DNA of 64,000 nt, from the NCBI RefSeq assembly GCF_017873335.1, contig NZ_JAGGKB010000007.1, forward strand, positions 1 through 64,000, given 5' to 3'. The stretch is from Thermococcus stetteri (GTDB lineage: Archaea > Methanobacteriota_B > Thermococci > Thermococcales > Thermococcaceae). A program made the position numbers and the translations under genes. Within the stretch, counting starts at the first letter, position 1; each line of letters begins with the position of its first letter. Of the stretch, positions 33,213 to 44,059 are shown piece after piece. Under the pieces are notes generated by a model. It searched no databases and was not told the origin of the DNA. It saw only the letters and a program-made list of their open reading frames with translations.

Positions 33213-34214
33213 ATGAGGCCTAAAGTTTTCATAACCCGTGCAATTCCAGAGAACGGCATCGAGATGCTGAAGGAGCACTTTGAAGTTGAAGTATGGCCCG
33301 AAGAGCGCGAGATACCCAGGGAGGTTCTCCTTGAGAAGGTCAGGGACGTAGATGCTCTAGTAACAATGCTGAGCGAGAGAATCGACAAGGAAGTCTTCGA
33401 CGCCGCTCCGAGGCTGAGGATAGTAGCAAACTACGCGGTCGGCTACGACAACATAGACGTTGAAGAAGCCACGAGGAGGGGCATCTACGTCACCAACACG
33501 CCCGACGTCCTGACCGACGCCACGGCGGACTTTGCCTGGACGCTCCTCCTTGCCACGGCCAGGAGACTGATAGAGGCCGACAACTTCACCCGCTCCGGAG
33601 AGTGGAAGAGGAGAGGAATTGCCTGGCATCCGCGCTGGTTCCTCGGTTACGACGTTTACGGAAAGACGATAGGGATAGTAGGGTTCGGAAGGATAGGACA
33701 GGCAGTTGCTAGGCGTGCAAGGGGTTTTGGTATGAGAATCCTTTACTACTCCAGAACCCGGAAACCGGAGGCCGAGAAAGAGCTTGGGGCCGAATTCAGG
33801 CCGCTTGAGGAGCTGTTGAGGGAGAGCGACTTCGTTGTGCTGGCAGTGCCGCTGACGAAGGAAACCCAGTACATGATAAACGAGGAAAGGATGAGGCTCA
33901 TGAAGAAGACCGCCATACTGGTGAACATAGCACGTGGCAAGGTCGTGGATACAAAGGCCCTCATAAAGGCCCTGAAAGAGGGCTGGATTGCAGGAGCCGG
34001 CCTAGACGTCTACGAGGAGGAGCCGTACTACAACGAGGAGCTGTTCAGCCTGAAGAACGTCGTTCTGGCGCCGCACATAGGGAGCGCGACCTATGGGGCC
34101 AGAGAGGGCATGGCAGAGCTGGTCGCGAGGAACCTCATAGCGTTCAAGAACGGTGAAGTACCGCCGACTCTCGTGAATAAGGAAGTCTTGAAGATCAGAA
34201 AACCCGGCTTCTGA
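33213..34214 (+). CDS. gyaR: Glyoxylate/hydroxypyruvate reductase (D-2-hydroxyacid dehydrogenase family)
   Basis: 333 residues, closely resembling Thermococcus litoralis Gya[21 protein letters not shown] opens the catalytic domain; [13 protein letters not shown] is the nucleotide-binding motif; NIARGKVVD has the substrate Arg, [14 protein letters not shown] the catalytic Glu, and APHIGSAT the catalytic His. It reduces glyoxylate or hydroxypyruvate with NAD(P)H. The ATG at 33213 follows GGTGGTGG. It ends 66 bases before the MutS-like gene and is followed by a T-rich run at about 34219-34234. Confidence 0.93.
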   Translation: MRPKVFITRAIPENGIEMLKEHFEVEVWPEEREIPREVLLEKVRDVDALVTMLSERIDKEVFDAAPRLRIVANYAVGYDNIDVEEATRRGIYVTNTPDVLTDATADFAWTLLLATARRLIEADNFTRSGEWKRRGIAWHPRWFLGYDVYGKTIGIVGFGRIGQAVARRARGFGMRILYYSRTRKPEAEKELGAEFRPLEELLRESDFVVLAVPLTKETQYMINEERMRLMKKTAILVNIARGKVVDTKALIKALKEGWIAGAGLDVYEEEPYYNEELFSLKNVVLAPHIGSATYGAREGMAELVARNLIAFKNGEVPPTLVNKEVLKIRKPGF

Positions 34215-34216
34215 TG

Positions 34217-34236
34217 CCTTTTGCCTTTTTTATTTT
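34217..34236 (+). terminator. T-rich terminator after gyaR
   Basis: CCTTTTGCCTTTTTTATTTT directly after the gyaR stop is an archaeal T-tract terminator, ahead of the separate promoter of the MutS-like gene. Confidence 0.4.
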
Positions 34237-34283
34237 GATCAATCAGGTCAGTTTTATAAGGACTGACACTCATCTTCTTTGGT

Positions 34284-36008
34284 ATGGCGCTGAAGCTCAA
34301 CCCAGAAGCCAGGGCAGTTTACAGGGAGATAACATCTCAAATCAAGTCCAGGCTAGTCTTCAAAGAGAGCTTCGAATATCTTGAGAACTTTTCTCCGACG
34401 AATAACCGCGAGGAGATATTGAAGAGGCAGGAATACCTAAGAAAGGCCCTTGAGAGAGTTAAACCAGGGCTTAGGGACCTGATAGCTAGGGTCAGACTCA
34501 TCCGCTTCACCCGCGACTACCTGCACGACAGGGTTCTCATCGTTGACGAGTCCGAAGTGGAAACGGCCAGAAAGCTCGGCCTGTGCGATGTGACAACGAA
34601 CCCAGAAGGGGCGGAAGGCTACCCGCTCGTCCTGAGCACGATCGGCTACGGCATCGACGTCGAGCTACTGCCATCGCAGGTCGCTCCAGAGCTCTACGTC
34701 CTCCCGCTCTGGGAGAACAGGGAGACGCTCAAAGCCCTTGAGGAGATAGGGAAGCTGACCGGCGAGGGCAGCGTTGCCGGCGAGATCCTCAAACACCTGG
34801 CACCCTTTGGGGAAGTCGTTGAGAAAGAAAAGCTTCTGGGGTCTCTGGATGAGCTCATAGCCGAGAAGGAGAGGGAACTGAACGAGAGAATAGAGGAGAA
34901 GCTTGAGAAGTTCAGCCTCACCCTTACAGGCAAGGATCTCGTGAAGTTTCTGAACGAGCTGAGGGAAGGCAACTACGAGGCCATTTTCTCCCACTTCCGT
35001 GAAATTGAAGGGGAAATCCTCGACATGATAAACGAGGCCGAGGGCGAGCTTTCAAAGGTTCTGGGCCTTCACGTGGAGCTTTTCTCGCGTGAGGAACTTT
35101 ATCCGGTGAGAGTTCCACCAGAGGTCGTTGAGGGCCTGAGAACCGAGCTTGAGCGGGAGCTGGAGGTTGAAGTTTACATGAAGGCGAGGGAGATAGCTGA
35201 GAAGGTTAGACCGCTCCTTCCAAGGCTCAAAGAGGAGCTTTCAAAAATCAGGGAGCTCGACTTCCTTCAGGCGGTGAAGGCATTCACGGAGAGCTTCTCC
35301 TTTCCAGAGATAGCTGAAAGCGGTATAGCCTTCCTGAACGGGCGGCACCTCTTCATAGAGAACCCGCAGCCGGTTAGCTACGTCGTCGGGGAAAAGCCGA
35401 AATGGTTCGACGTTCCGAGCGCGGAGAACGTAAGAGGGGAGAACGTCGTTATCTTAACTGGAGCCAACAGCGGTGGAAAGACGAGCCTGCTCGAGCTGAT
35501 AACCCAGGTTTCCATTCTTGCCCATATGGGCTTTCCTGTTCCTGCTGAGAGGGCTCGCGTCGGAGTCCTCGACGAGCTGTTCTTCTTCAGGCGGAAGAGG
35601 AGCGTCTACGGCGCCGGTGCCTTCGAGACTGCCCTCAGGTCGTTTGTGAGATCTCTCCGTGGAAATGGGAACAAGCTTATACTCATAGACGAGTTCGAGG
35701 CAATCACAGAGCCTGGAGCAGCGGTAAAGATAATCGGCGAGCTGTTGAAGGTCGCCCACGAGAAGGGCTTTCACGTCGTCATAGTCTCCCACCTGGGCGA
35801 AGACCTCAAGAAGGAGCTGCCCTTCGCGAGGGTTGACGGGATAGAGGCAAAGGGCCTTGACGAAAACCTGAACCTCATAGTGGACAGACAGCCAGTCTTT
35901 GGAAGGCTCGGGAGGAGCACGCCAGAGCTGATCGTCGAGAGGCTAGCGAGAAAGGCCAGAAGTGCAGAAAAGGAGATATACGAGAGGGTTCTAGGGAAGT
36001 TCAGGTGA
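34284..36008 (+). CDS. MutS-family ATPase (MutS2/MutS-like, archaeal)
   Basis: 574 residues. The C-terminal third is the MutS ATPase: Walker A ILTGANSGGKTSLLEL near residue 392, RVGVLDELFFFRRKRSVYGA, a Walker B LILIDEFEAITEPG and a switch His in VIVSHLGEDL. The N-terminal part is helical core and clamp, with a long coiled-coil region rich in Glu and Lys; the mismatch-binding domain of MutS1 and the Smr nuclease domain of bacterial MutS2 are absent. Archaeal relatives are thought to act on branched or recombination intermediates. TTTTATAAG at about 34251 is its likely promoter. Convergent and overlapping by 8 bases with bud32. Confidence 0.87.
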   Translation: MALKLNPEARAVYREITSQIKSRLVFKESFEYLENFSPTNNREEILKRQEYLRKALERVKPGLRDLIARVRLIRFTRDYLHDRVLIVDESEVETARKLGLCDVTTNPEGAEGYPLVLSTIGYGIDVELLPSQVAPELYVLPLWENRETLKALEEIGKLTGEGSVAGEILKHLAPFGEVVEKEKLLGSLDELIAEKERELNERIEEKLEKFSLTLTGKDLVKFLNELREGNYEAIFSHFREIEGEILDMINEAEGELSKVLGLHVELFSREELYPVRVPPEVVEGLRTELERELEVEVYMKAREIAEKVRPLLPRLKEELSKIRELDFLQAVKAFTESFSFPEIAESGIAFLNGRHLFIENPQPVSYVVGEKPKWFDVPSAENVRGENVVILTGANSGGKTSLLELITQVSILAHMGFPVPAERARVGVLDELFFFRRKRSVYGAGAFETALRSFVRSLRGNGNKLILIDEFEAITEPGAAVKIIGELLKVAHEKGFHVVIVSHLGEDLKKELPFARVDGIEAKGLDENLNLIVDRQPVFGRLGRSTPELIVERLARKARSAEKEIYERVLGKFR

Positions 36009-36666
36009 TCCAGCTCCTCTCCCTGTACCTGCCTCTGCTCTCTATCTCCCTCATCTTCTCCTCGACTTCTTTCCTCGCTTCTTCGCCGAGAACCTCTGCA
36101 TAGCCTTCCAGAACCGCCTCGAAGCCCCTCTCGAACCAGGTGTAGTGAGTGCTCTCCATCGCTCTCCTGAGGAGATGCAGATCAACTCCCCTCGCTTCAA
36201 GCGTCGAGTCGAAGTCGGCCAAGCCGAAGTCTATCAGGTAAACTTTCCCCTCTCTAAGTATCATGTTCGAAGTCGTTAAATCCCCGTGAACTATTCCAGC
36301 CTTGTGGAGCCTTCCTATCTGCCTGCCGACCTCGCGGCACAGCTCAAGCCTCTCCGCCATCGGAACCCTCTCAAGGAGCTCCTTGAGCCTCTCTCCCTCA
36401 ATGAACTCCATCACGAGCTTCATATCCCTCAGATCGACCTCGTAAACGTAGGGACAGTTGACGCCGAACTCCTTCGCCCTGTGAAGGATTCTCGCCTCTC
36501 TAACGGTCCTCTCCTTCCTCAACTTGATGTCTATCTCCTTGATCCTGTACCTCTTCGGAATCCTGTGCTTTACGATTACTCTCTCCCTGAGCAGAGGAAC
36601 GCCGAAGACCTCATCAAAGTCCGCCTCGTATATCTTCGCCTCGGCCCCCTGGGCTATGAGCTTCAT
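36001..36666 (-). CDS. bud32: KEOPS-complex kinase/ATPase Bud32
   Basis: 221 residues, the compact RIO-like kinase of KEOPS. KLIAQGAEAKIYEADF replaces the glycine loop, VIVKHRIPKRYRI has the catalytic Lys, VMEFIEGERLKELL the hinge, GIVHGDLTTSNMIL the catalytic loop and VYLIDFGLADFD the DFG-like motif. With Kae1, Cgi121 and Pcc1 it makes the t6A modification of tRNAs. It is a stand-alone gene here; Kae1 is not in the window. Upstream (36667-36874) it diverges from the thermosome promoter. Confidence 0.95.
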   Translation of the reverse strand: MKLIAQGAEAKIYEADFDEVFGVPLLRERVIVKHRIPKRYRIKEIDIKLRKERTVREARILHRAKEFGVNCPYVYEVDLRDMKLVMEFIEGERLKELLERVPMAERLELCREVGRQIGRLHKAGIVHGDLTTSNMILREGKVYLIDFGLADFDSTLEARGVDLHLLRRAMESTHYTWFERGFEAVLEGYAEVLGEEARKEVEEKMREIESRGRYRERSWIT

Positions 36667-36815
36667 CCTTCCACCCGCGTGTCTGTGGGATAAAGGGCTT
36701 ATAAAAGTGGCCGTCTGAAAATGGAGCGGTTTTTAGCCAATAACGCAACGTATGGGCATCTAACTGACAAATAGTCCAAAATCTTTCCAAATTTTGAAAT
36801 TTTTGAGCGAAATCC

Positions 36816-36824
36816 TTATAAATA
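36816..36824 (+). promoter_or_regulatory. Thermosome promoter TATA element
   Basis: TTATAAATA with the purine-rich GCGAAATCC upstream as a possible BRE, 51 bases before the thermosome ATG, which has GGAGGAATGTTAA as ribosome binding site. Thermosome genes are heat-induced in Thermococcales; I could not identify a Phr operator with confidence. Confidence 0.55.
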
Positions 36825-36874
36825 ACGCTGACGAACCGCCAGTGCAATAAATGTTTAGAAAGGAGGAATGTTAA

Positions 36875-38521
36875 ATGGCACAGCTTAGCGGACAGCCCGT
36901 TGTTATTCTGCCTGAGGGAACCCAGAGGTACGTTGGAAGGGACGCCCAGAGGCTCAACATTCTCGCGGCCAGGATCATAGCCGAGACCGTTAGAACCACC
37001 CTCGGTCCAAAGGGAATGGACAAGATGCTCGTCGACAGCCTCGGAGACATAGTCGTTACGAACGACGGCGCTACGATCCTTGACAAGATCGACCTCCAGC
37101 ACCCTGCCGCCAAGATGATGGTTGAGGTTGCCAAGACTCAGGATAAGGAAGCTGGTGATGGTACTACCACTGCCGTTGTCATCGCTGGAGAACTCCTCAG
37201 GAAGGCTGAAGAGCTTCTCGACCAGAACATTCACCCGAGCATAATCATCAAGGGTTACGCTCTCGCCGCTGAAAAAGCCCAGGAGATACTCGAAGAGATA
37301 GCCATAAAGGTTGACCCGGACGACGAGGAGACCCTTCTCAAGATAGCCGCCACCTCAATCACCGGAAAGAACGCCGAGAGCCACAAGACGCTCCTCGCAA
37401 AGCTCGCGGTCGAGGCCGTCAAGCAGGTGGCCGAGAAGAAGGATGGAAAATACCTCGTTGACCTCGACAACATCAAGTTCGAGAAGAAGGTCGGTGAGGG
37501 CGTCGAGGAGAGCGAGCTGGTCAGGGGCGTCGTCATCGACAAGGAGGTCGTCCACCCGAGGATGCCCAAGAGGATCGAGAACGCTAAGATAGCCCTCATC
37601 AACGAGGCTCTGGAAGTTAAGAAGACCGAGACAGATGCGAAGATCAACATAACCAGCCCGGACCAACTCATGAGCTTCCTCGAGCAGGAGGAGAAGATGC
37701 TCAAGGACATGGTTGACCACATTGCCCAGACCGGTGCGAACGTTGTCTTCGTTCAGAAGGGCATTGACGACCTCGCCCAGCACTACCTCGCCAAGTACGG
37801 CATAATGGCTGTCAGGCGCGTCAAGAAGAGCGATATGGAGAAGCTCGCCAAGGCCACAGGAGCAAAGATCGTCACCAACGTTAAGGACCTCACTCCAGAG
37901 GACCTTGGCTACGCTGAGGTCGTCGAGGAGAGGAAGCTCGCCGGCGAGAACATGATCTTCGTTGAGGGCTGCAAGAACCCGAAGGCTGTGACGATCCTCA
38001 TCAGGGGCGGCACCGAGCACGTCATTGACGAGGTCGAGAGGGCCCTCGAGGATGCTGTCAAGGTCGTCAAGGATGTCATGGAGGACGGCGCCATCCTTCC
38101 GGCCGGCGGTGCTCCGGAGATCGAGCTCGCCATCAAGCTTGACGAGTACGCCAAGCAGGTCGGAGGAAAAGAGGCCCTTGCTGTGGAGGCCTTCGCTGAG
38201 GCCCTCAAGATAATCCCGAAGACCCTCGCAGAGAACGCCGGCCTCGACACCGTCGAGATGCTCGTCAAGGTCATCAGCGAGCACAAGAACAGGGGCCTTG
38301 GGATAGGCATCGACGTCTTCGAGGGCAAGCCGGCTGACATGCTCGAGAAGGGCATCATAGAGCCGCTCCGCGTCAAGAAGCAGGCCATCAAGAGCGCCAG
38401 CGAGGCTGCCATAATGATACTCAGAATCGACGACGTCATTGCCGCCAAGGCCACCAAGAGCGAGGGCGGCGGAATGCCCGGCGGAATGGGTGGCATGGGC
38501 GGAATGGACATGGGCATGTGA
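36875..38521 (+). CDS. thsB: Thermosome subunit (group II chaperonin)
   Basis: 548 residues. [20 protein letters not shown] and [20 protein letters not shown] are the classic nucleotide-binding segments, and [20 protein letters not shown] includes the GDGTT catalytic motif. The tail is repeats of GGM ending MGGMDMGM, the usual flexible C terminus that lines the cavity. It forms a double-ring ATP-driven folding chamber in the cytoplasm. Codon choice is strongly optimised with very high GC at third positions, as expected for an abundant protein. Whether it is the alpha or beta isoform cannot be settled from this sequence alone; the symbol is tentative. Confidence 0.95.
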   Translation: MAQLSGQPVVILPEGTQRYVGRDAQRLNILAARIIAETVRTTLGPKGMDKMLVDSLGDIVVTNDGATILDKIDLQHPAAKMMVEVAKTQDKEAGDGTTTAVVIAGELLRKAEELLDQNIHPSIIIKGYALAAEKAQEILEEIAIKVDPDDEETLLKIAATSITGKNAESHKTLLAKLAVEAVKQVAEKKDGKYLVDLDNIKFEKKVGEGVEESELVRGVVIDKEVVHPRMPKRIENAKIALINEALEVKKTETDAKINITSPDQLMSFLEQEEKMLKDMVDHIAQTGANVVFVQKGIDDLAQHYLAKYGIMAVRRVKKSDMEKLAKATGAKIVTNVKDLTPEDLGYAEVVEERKLAGENMIFVEGCKNPKAVTILIRGGTEHVIDEVERALEDAVKVVKDVMEDGAILPAGGAPEIELAIKLDEYAKQVGGKEALAVEAFAEALKIIPKTLAENAGLDTVEMLVKVISEHKNRGLGIGIDVFEGKPADMLEKGIIEPLRVKKQAIKSASEAAIMILRIDDVIAAKATKSEGGGMPGGMGGMGGMDMGM

Positions 38522-38655
38522 TGCCCTTTCACTTCTCTTTTCTGTCTAGCAGGAATTATAAACCCAAATGACGAACTTCTGTGCAGAGGTCATACGTTGC
38601 CGTAGGCCAAAACTTTTAATACCAGATTGTTATTTTAGTCTGGAGGTGAGAGGGT

Positions 38656-39528
38656 ATGGGACTTATGATGTGGCTGAGAACTGGAGTGCTCATGGCGATA
38701 CTCACTGGCCTGCTCATGGGGATAGGCTACCTCTTCGGCGGGCCGAACGTGGCCTTCCTAATGTTCCTGTTCTCAATGTTCTTCAACTTCATAACCTACT
38801 GGTACAGCGACAGGATAGTGCTGAGCTGGTACAACGCTAGGATAGTTGATGAATACGAAGCTCCGGAGCTCTACGCGATAGTGAGAGACCTCGCCCAGAG
38901 GGCCGGCCTTCCAACTCCAAGAGTGGCAATAATCCCGAGCGAGACTCCCAACGCCTTCGCGACCGGAAGGGACCCGAAGCACGCCGTAGTGGCCGTAACC
39001 CAAGGGCTCCTCAGGATACTCAACAGGGACGAGCTTGAGGGGGTCATAGGCCACGAGCTGACCCACATAAAGAACAGGGACATACTCATAGGGACGGTCG
39101 CCGCGGCAATGGCCGGTGCAATAATGCAGCTCGCCTACTGGGCCAGGTGGATAGCTATATTCGGCGGCTTCAGGAGGGACAGGGACGATAGCGGAGACAT
39201 CATAGGTGCAATACTAGTGGCGGTCTTGGCTCCAATAGCGGCGATGCTCATCCAGGCGGCGATAAGCAGATCAAGGGAGTTCCTTGCTGACGAAGGCGGA
39301 GCAAGGATAAGCGGCAAGCCGCACGCATTAGCGAGCGCGCTGATGAAAATAGAACAGGCCGTCAATTATCGCCCGATGAAGGATGGCAATCCTGCAACGG
39401 CCCACATGTTCATAGTCAATCCCTTCAGGGGAATGAGCATAGCGAGCCTTTTCTCAACCCACCCGCCGACCGAGGCGAGAATAGAGAGGCTCAGGAAGAT
39501 AGCTGAGGAGATGGGGATTTACTTCTGA
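38656..39528 (+). CDS. htpX: HtpX-family membrane zinc metalloprotease
   Basis: 290 residues. Two N-terminal helices ([20 protein letters not shown] and the next), the zinc motif [11 protein letters not shown], two further helices after it, and [13 protein letters not shown] with the third metal ligand give the HtpX plan. It degrades damaged membrane proteins. The ATG at 38656 has GGAGGTGAGAGG upstream, and CTTTTAATA near 38613 is the probable promoter. Its position 134 bases after the thermosome gene fits a stress-response neighbourhood. Confidence 0.93.
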   Translation: MGLMMWLRTGVLMAILTGLLMGIGYLFGGPNVAFLMFLFSMFFNFITYWYSDRIVLSWYNARIVDEYEAPELYAIVRDLAQRAGLPTPRVAIIPSETPNAFATGRDPKHAVVAVTQGLLRILNRDELEGVIGHELTHIKNRDILIGTVAAAMAGAIMQLAYWARWIAIFGGFRRDRDDSGDIIGAILVAVLAPIAAMLIQAAISRSREFLADEGGARISGKPHALASALMKIEQAVNYRPMKDGNPATAHMFIVNPFRGMSIASLFSTHPPTEARIERLRKIAEEMGIYF

Positions 39529-39537
39529 TTTTGTCTT

Positions 39538-39945
39538 TTACTCTCCTTCGAGCTTCTCGTAGGTCTCGATGAGCTTAAGAACTACTTCGTACAGCTCGTC
39601 AATTCTTTTCAGGCCGTCAATGACAATGTTTAAATTAAGCCGGTCGTACTTGTGGACGATGGCGTTTCTCAGGCCATTGTACTTCTTCAGCAGTTCACCC
39701 TCCTGCTGGGAAAGAACGCCCTTTCCAATGAGCCTCTCAATATTGGTATAATCGTCCTCTACCGTAATTCCGAGGTCTTTGGTCAGCATCGCCACGATGT
39801 CCATGGCGACATCAACACAAACCTGCAGGGAGTAGAACAATGCCCGCTGTGTAACCTCATCTTGCATTTCATGGGACTTTATAAACTCGTATTCCTCCTC
39901 GAATTTCTCAAGCTTTTCCAAGTACCTTTGCCTTCTCACGGGCAC
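39538..39945 (-). CDS. hepT: HepT-type HEPN ribonuclease toxin
   Basis: 135 residues, all-helical. LRNAIVHKYDRL contains the RX4HXY catalytic motif of HepT RNases. FYSLQVCVDVAMDIVAMLTK is the conserved helix of the DUF86 family. It pairs with the overlapping upstream MntA gene; in characterised systems MntA adds AMP units to the Tyr of RX4HXY and silences the toxin. The GTG start at 39945 lies inside the mntA 3' end (38-base overlap); a second GTG two codons later is possible. Confidence 0.9.
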   Translation of the reverse strand: MPVRRQRYLEKLEKFEEEYEFIKSHEMQDEVTQRALFYSLQVCVDVAMDIVAMLTKDLGITVEDDYTNIERLIGKGVLSQQEGELLKKYNGLRNAIVHKYDRLNLNIVIDGLKRIDELYEVVLKLIETYEKLEGE

Positions 39946-40321
39946 GCCTCCTCAGTCTGGCCTTTTCCCTCACGCTTTCAAACCTGTTCTCCCGTATTCG
40001 GTGTTCCATGTCACTCCAAAGCTTCCTGAACCTGTAAAAGTACTCCGAAAGTTCGAGCTCGTCTCCATAGATTACCTGGTGGTTCTGGATTACATCGATC
40101 TGCACGTACAGTGGCAGCTCCTCGAAAACCTTGACGTCGTACTTGCCGCCGAGCCTTTCCAGAACCTTCTCGTAAGTCCCTGGCTTCGGTCTCACAAGGC
40201 AAACGTCCACATCGCTCCGCCCAGTTGCTTCTCCCTTGACGTGGGAGCCGTAGAGAAGAATTCCCATGCAGAGGTCTTTGAACTCCCTGAAGTCCCTGCG
40301 AAGCTCCTCTATGCTGATCAT
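39908..40321 (-). CDS. mntA: MntA-type nucleotidyltransferase antitoxin
   Basis: 137 residues. GILLYGSHVKGEATGRSDVD carries GSX10DXD, and VQIDVIQNHQV the third carboxylate. It is the predicted AMP-transferring antitoxin for the HepT encoded by the overlapping downstream gene. The ATG at 40321 follows GGTGGAAGGA. The C terminus is a basic helix (RRRAREKAKVLGK). Unlike the MNT at 342-695, this one retains an intact partner. Confidence 0.9.
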   Translation of the reverse strand: MISIEELRRDFREFKDLCMGILLYGSHVKGEATGRSDVDVCLVRPKPGTYEKVLERLGGKYDVKVFEELPLYVQIDVIQNHQVIYGDELELSEYFYRFRKLWSDMEHRIRENRFESVREKARLRRRAREKAKVLGKA

Positions 40322-40366
40322 TCCTTCCACCTGTGAGAGTTGGGAGTGAATAAAATAAGCCTTTCG

Positions 40367-41173
40367 TCAGATATCCACTGCCCTCGTCATCGCTCCATCT
40401 ATAACGACAGTCGAGCCGAGCATGTACTCAGCTTCCTCGCTCAGCAGAAAAGCCACCAGCGAGCCGAGTTCTTCCCACCTGCCCGTCCTGTGGAGCGGAG
40501 TCCTTGAGAGAACTTCCTTCTTCCAAGTCTCCTCGAAGGACTCTCCTCTTTCCTCAGCCAGCTTTCTCAGGTTCTCCCTTGCGCCAGGGGTATCAAAGCT
40601 TCCCAGCAATACCGAGTAGGCCCTGACGCCGTATTTCCCGTAAGTCCTTGAAACGCTTTTCGCCAGCTGGATCAGACCTGCCCTTGTCACATCCGCCAGG
40701 ACGAGCGGGGGCATCGGCTCCTTAACCGACACCGAGTTTAGGTAGATCAGCGTTCCTTTCATCTTCTTTTCCAGCCATGTCTGGACTAGGAGCGTCGTAA
40801 GGTAGCCGGGCGCGACCGTGTGGAGCTTGGAAGCTTCAAGCCAGTCATCGTAAGTTACTTCGTGGAGAAGGCAGGGCTCACAGCGGACGTTCCCGGCGTT
40901 CCAGACGAGGGCATCAATTCCACCTAGAAGCTCCCAGGAGGTCTTTACAAGGTTCTCCAGCTCTTTCTGGTCGCGGAGATCAGCCCTTACGGCGTGAACC
41001 TCTCCAAATTTCATCAGCTCTTCCCTTGCCCTTTTGAGGTGTTCCTGACTCCTAGAGCTGATGACAACCCTAGCGCTCCTCTTCAAAAGCTCTCGGGCGA
41101 CGTTGAAGCCGATGCCTCGCGATGAGGCTGTCACGATAACCCTCATTCCCTTCAAGTCCATCTCCGCGCTCAT
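40367..41173 (-). CDS. Short-chain dehydrogenase/reductase
   Basis: 268 residues. VTASSRGIGFNVAREL is the TGxxxGIG-type cofactor motif with a first Ser in place of Gly, DALVWNAGNVRC has the NAG motif, and the catalytic Ser is in IYLNSVSVKEP. The usual YxxxK is not obvious: the expected position reads LADVTRAGLIQLAKSVS, with Thr where Tyr normally lies. It may therefore be a divergent or altered SDR. The C terminus (MLGSTVVIDGAMTRA) is standard for SDRs of the glucose-dehydrogenase group. The ATG at 41173 follows GGTGGTAGC. Confidence 0.82.
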   Translation of the reverse strand: MSAEMDLKGMRVIVTASSRGIGFNVARELLKRSARVVISSRSQEHLKRAREELMKFGEVHAVRADLRDQKELENLVKTSWELLGGIDALVWNAGNVRCEPCLLHEVTYDDWLEASKLHTVAPGYLTTLLVQTWLEKKMKGTLIYLNSVSVKEPMPPLVLADVTRAGLIQLAKSVSRTYGKYGVRAYSVLLGSFDTPGARENLRKLAEERGESFEETWKKEVLSRTPLHRTGRWEELGSLVAFLLSEEAEYMLGSTVVIDGAMTRAVDI

Positions 41174-41273
41174 GCTACCACCTTTGCAAAGAGGGTTAAT
41201 AACCTTGTCCGTCTATCCGACGAATTAGGCTTCCCGAATTTGGGGAGTTTTCGCCGTTTGTACAAACTTTTCA

Positions 41274-41304
41274 CAAAAAGTGCCTTAAAGTTGAAAACTT
41301 TTTG
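41274..41304. promoter_or_regulatory. Inverted repeat upstream of the GltD-like gene
   Basis: CAAAAAGT at 41274-41281 and ACTTTTTG at 41297-41304 are perfect 8-base inverted repeats 15 bases apart, in the 170-base gap between divergent genes. It could be an operator for either direction. Nothing ties it to a known regulator. Confidence 0.35.
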
Positions 41305-41343
41305 TTTAAGATCAGAGGTTCTGAAAAGTCTTGGGGTGGTGGA

Positions 41344-43441
<2,098 letters not shown>

Positions 43442-43580
43442 GTCTTTGCCCCTTACTCTGTTTTTTACCTGTTGGGTTAGTAGGGTAGTGTGAGCGATCT
43501 GAAATCCAGCAGGCTTTCTAATTATCCCCCTGCACGCTTCACTCCCTTCACTTCTCCACCGAACCATTAAACCGATAAAC

Positions 43581-43637
43581 TTTTATATACCAACCTTGCA
43601 AGTTAAGTACAGAAAATTGTACTACAAAAATCTGTAC
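43581..43637 (+). promoter_or_regulatory. Promoter and operator of the ArsR operon
   Basis: TTTTATATA at 43581-43589 is the TATA element. Beginning 16 bases downstream, AGTACA (43606-43611), six bases, TGTACT (43618-43623) is a perfect inverted repeat, and a further TGTACT lies at 43632-43637, just before the GGTGGTAGC ribosome binding site. Three half-sites over the expected transcription start are the typical layout for self-repression by an ArsR-type dimer encoded immediately downstream. Confidence 0.65.
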
Positions 43638-43648
43638 TCGGTGGTAGC

Positions 43649-44059
43649 ATGGACGATTTGAAGGCCCAGCTGGAGGAGCTGAAAAAGAGGCTGGAGGTGC
43701 TGGAAGAGAGCATCGACCCAGTTGACGAGCTCATGCTTTCAATAAAGGCCCGCCTCAAAAAGAGGCTTGAGGGAGGGGCCTTACCTGAGCTCGATGAGGA
43801 GAAGGCCGCGAAGACCCTCAAGGCCCTCGCCAACCCCGACAGGATAAGGATACTGAAGATGCTGGCAGAGAAGCCGATGGGCTTCAAGGAGATAAAGGAA
43901 GCCCTTGGAGTGGAGAGTCCAACCGTTTCCCACCATCTCAAGCTCCTCGTGAGGACTGGGATGGTGAGGAAGGGGGAGCGGTACGAGATATTGCCCAATG
44001 GGCGTTTGTTTTTGCGCCTGCTTGAGATAATAACCGCCCTTGGGGAGGTGGAGGAGTAA
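43649..44059 (+). CDS. ArsR-family winged-helix regulator
   Basis: 136 residues. An N-terminal coiled coil (LKAQLEELKKRLEVLEESI) is followed by one ArsR wHTH: ALANPDRIRILKMLAEKPMG, FKEIKEALGVESPTVSHHLK, GMVRKGERYEILPNG. No metal-binding cysteine set is seen, so the inducer is likely not a metal, or the coiled coil is the sensor. Its stop overlaps the ATG of the membrane protein, and the TGTACT half-sites upstream suggest autoregulation. Confidence 0.87.
   Translation: MDDLKAQLEELKKRLEVLEESIDPVDELMLSIKARLKKRLEGGALPELDEEKAAKTLKALANPDRIRILKMLAEKPMGFKEIKEALGVESPTVSHHLKLLVRTGMVRKGERYEILPNGRLFLRLLEIITALGEVEE

Noticed and set aside
37355-38284. Long open frame antisense to the thermosome gene (309 codons)
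   Set aside because: It mirrors the highly biased codon use of the thermosome gene, has Leu/Asp/Val-rich low-complexity content and no ribosome binding site. It is a shadow frame.
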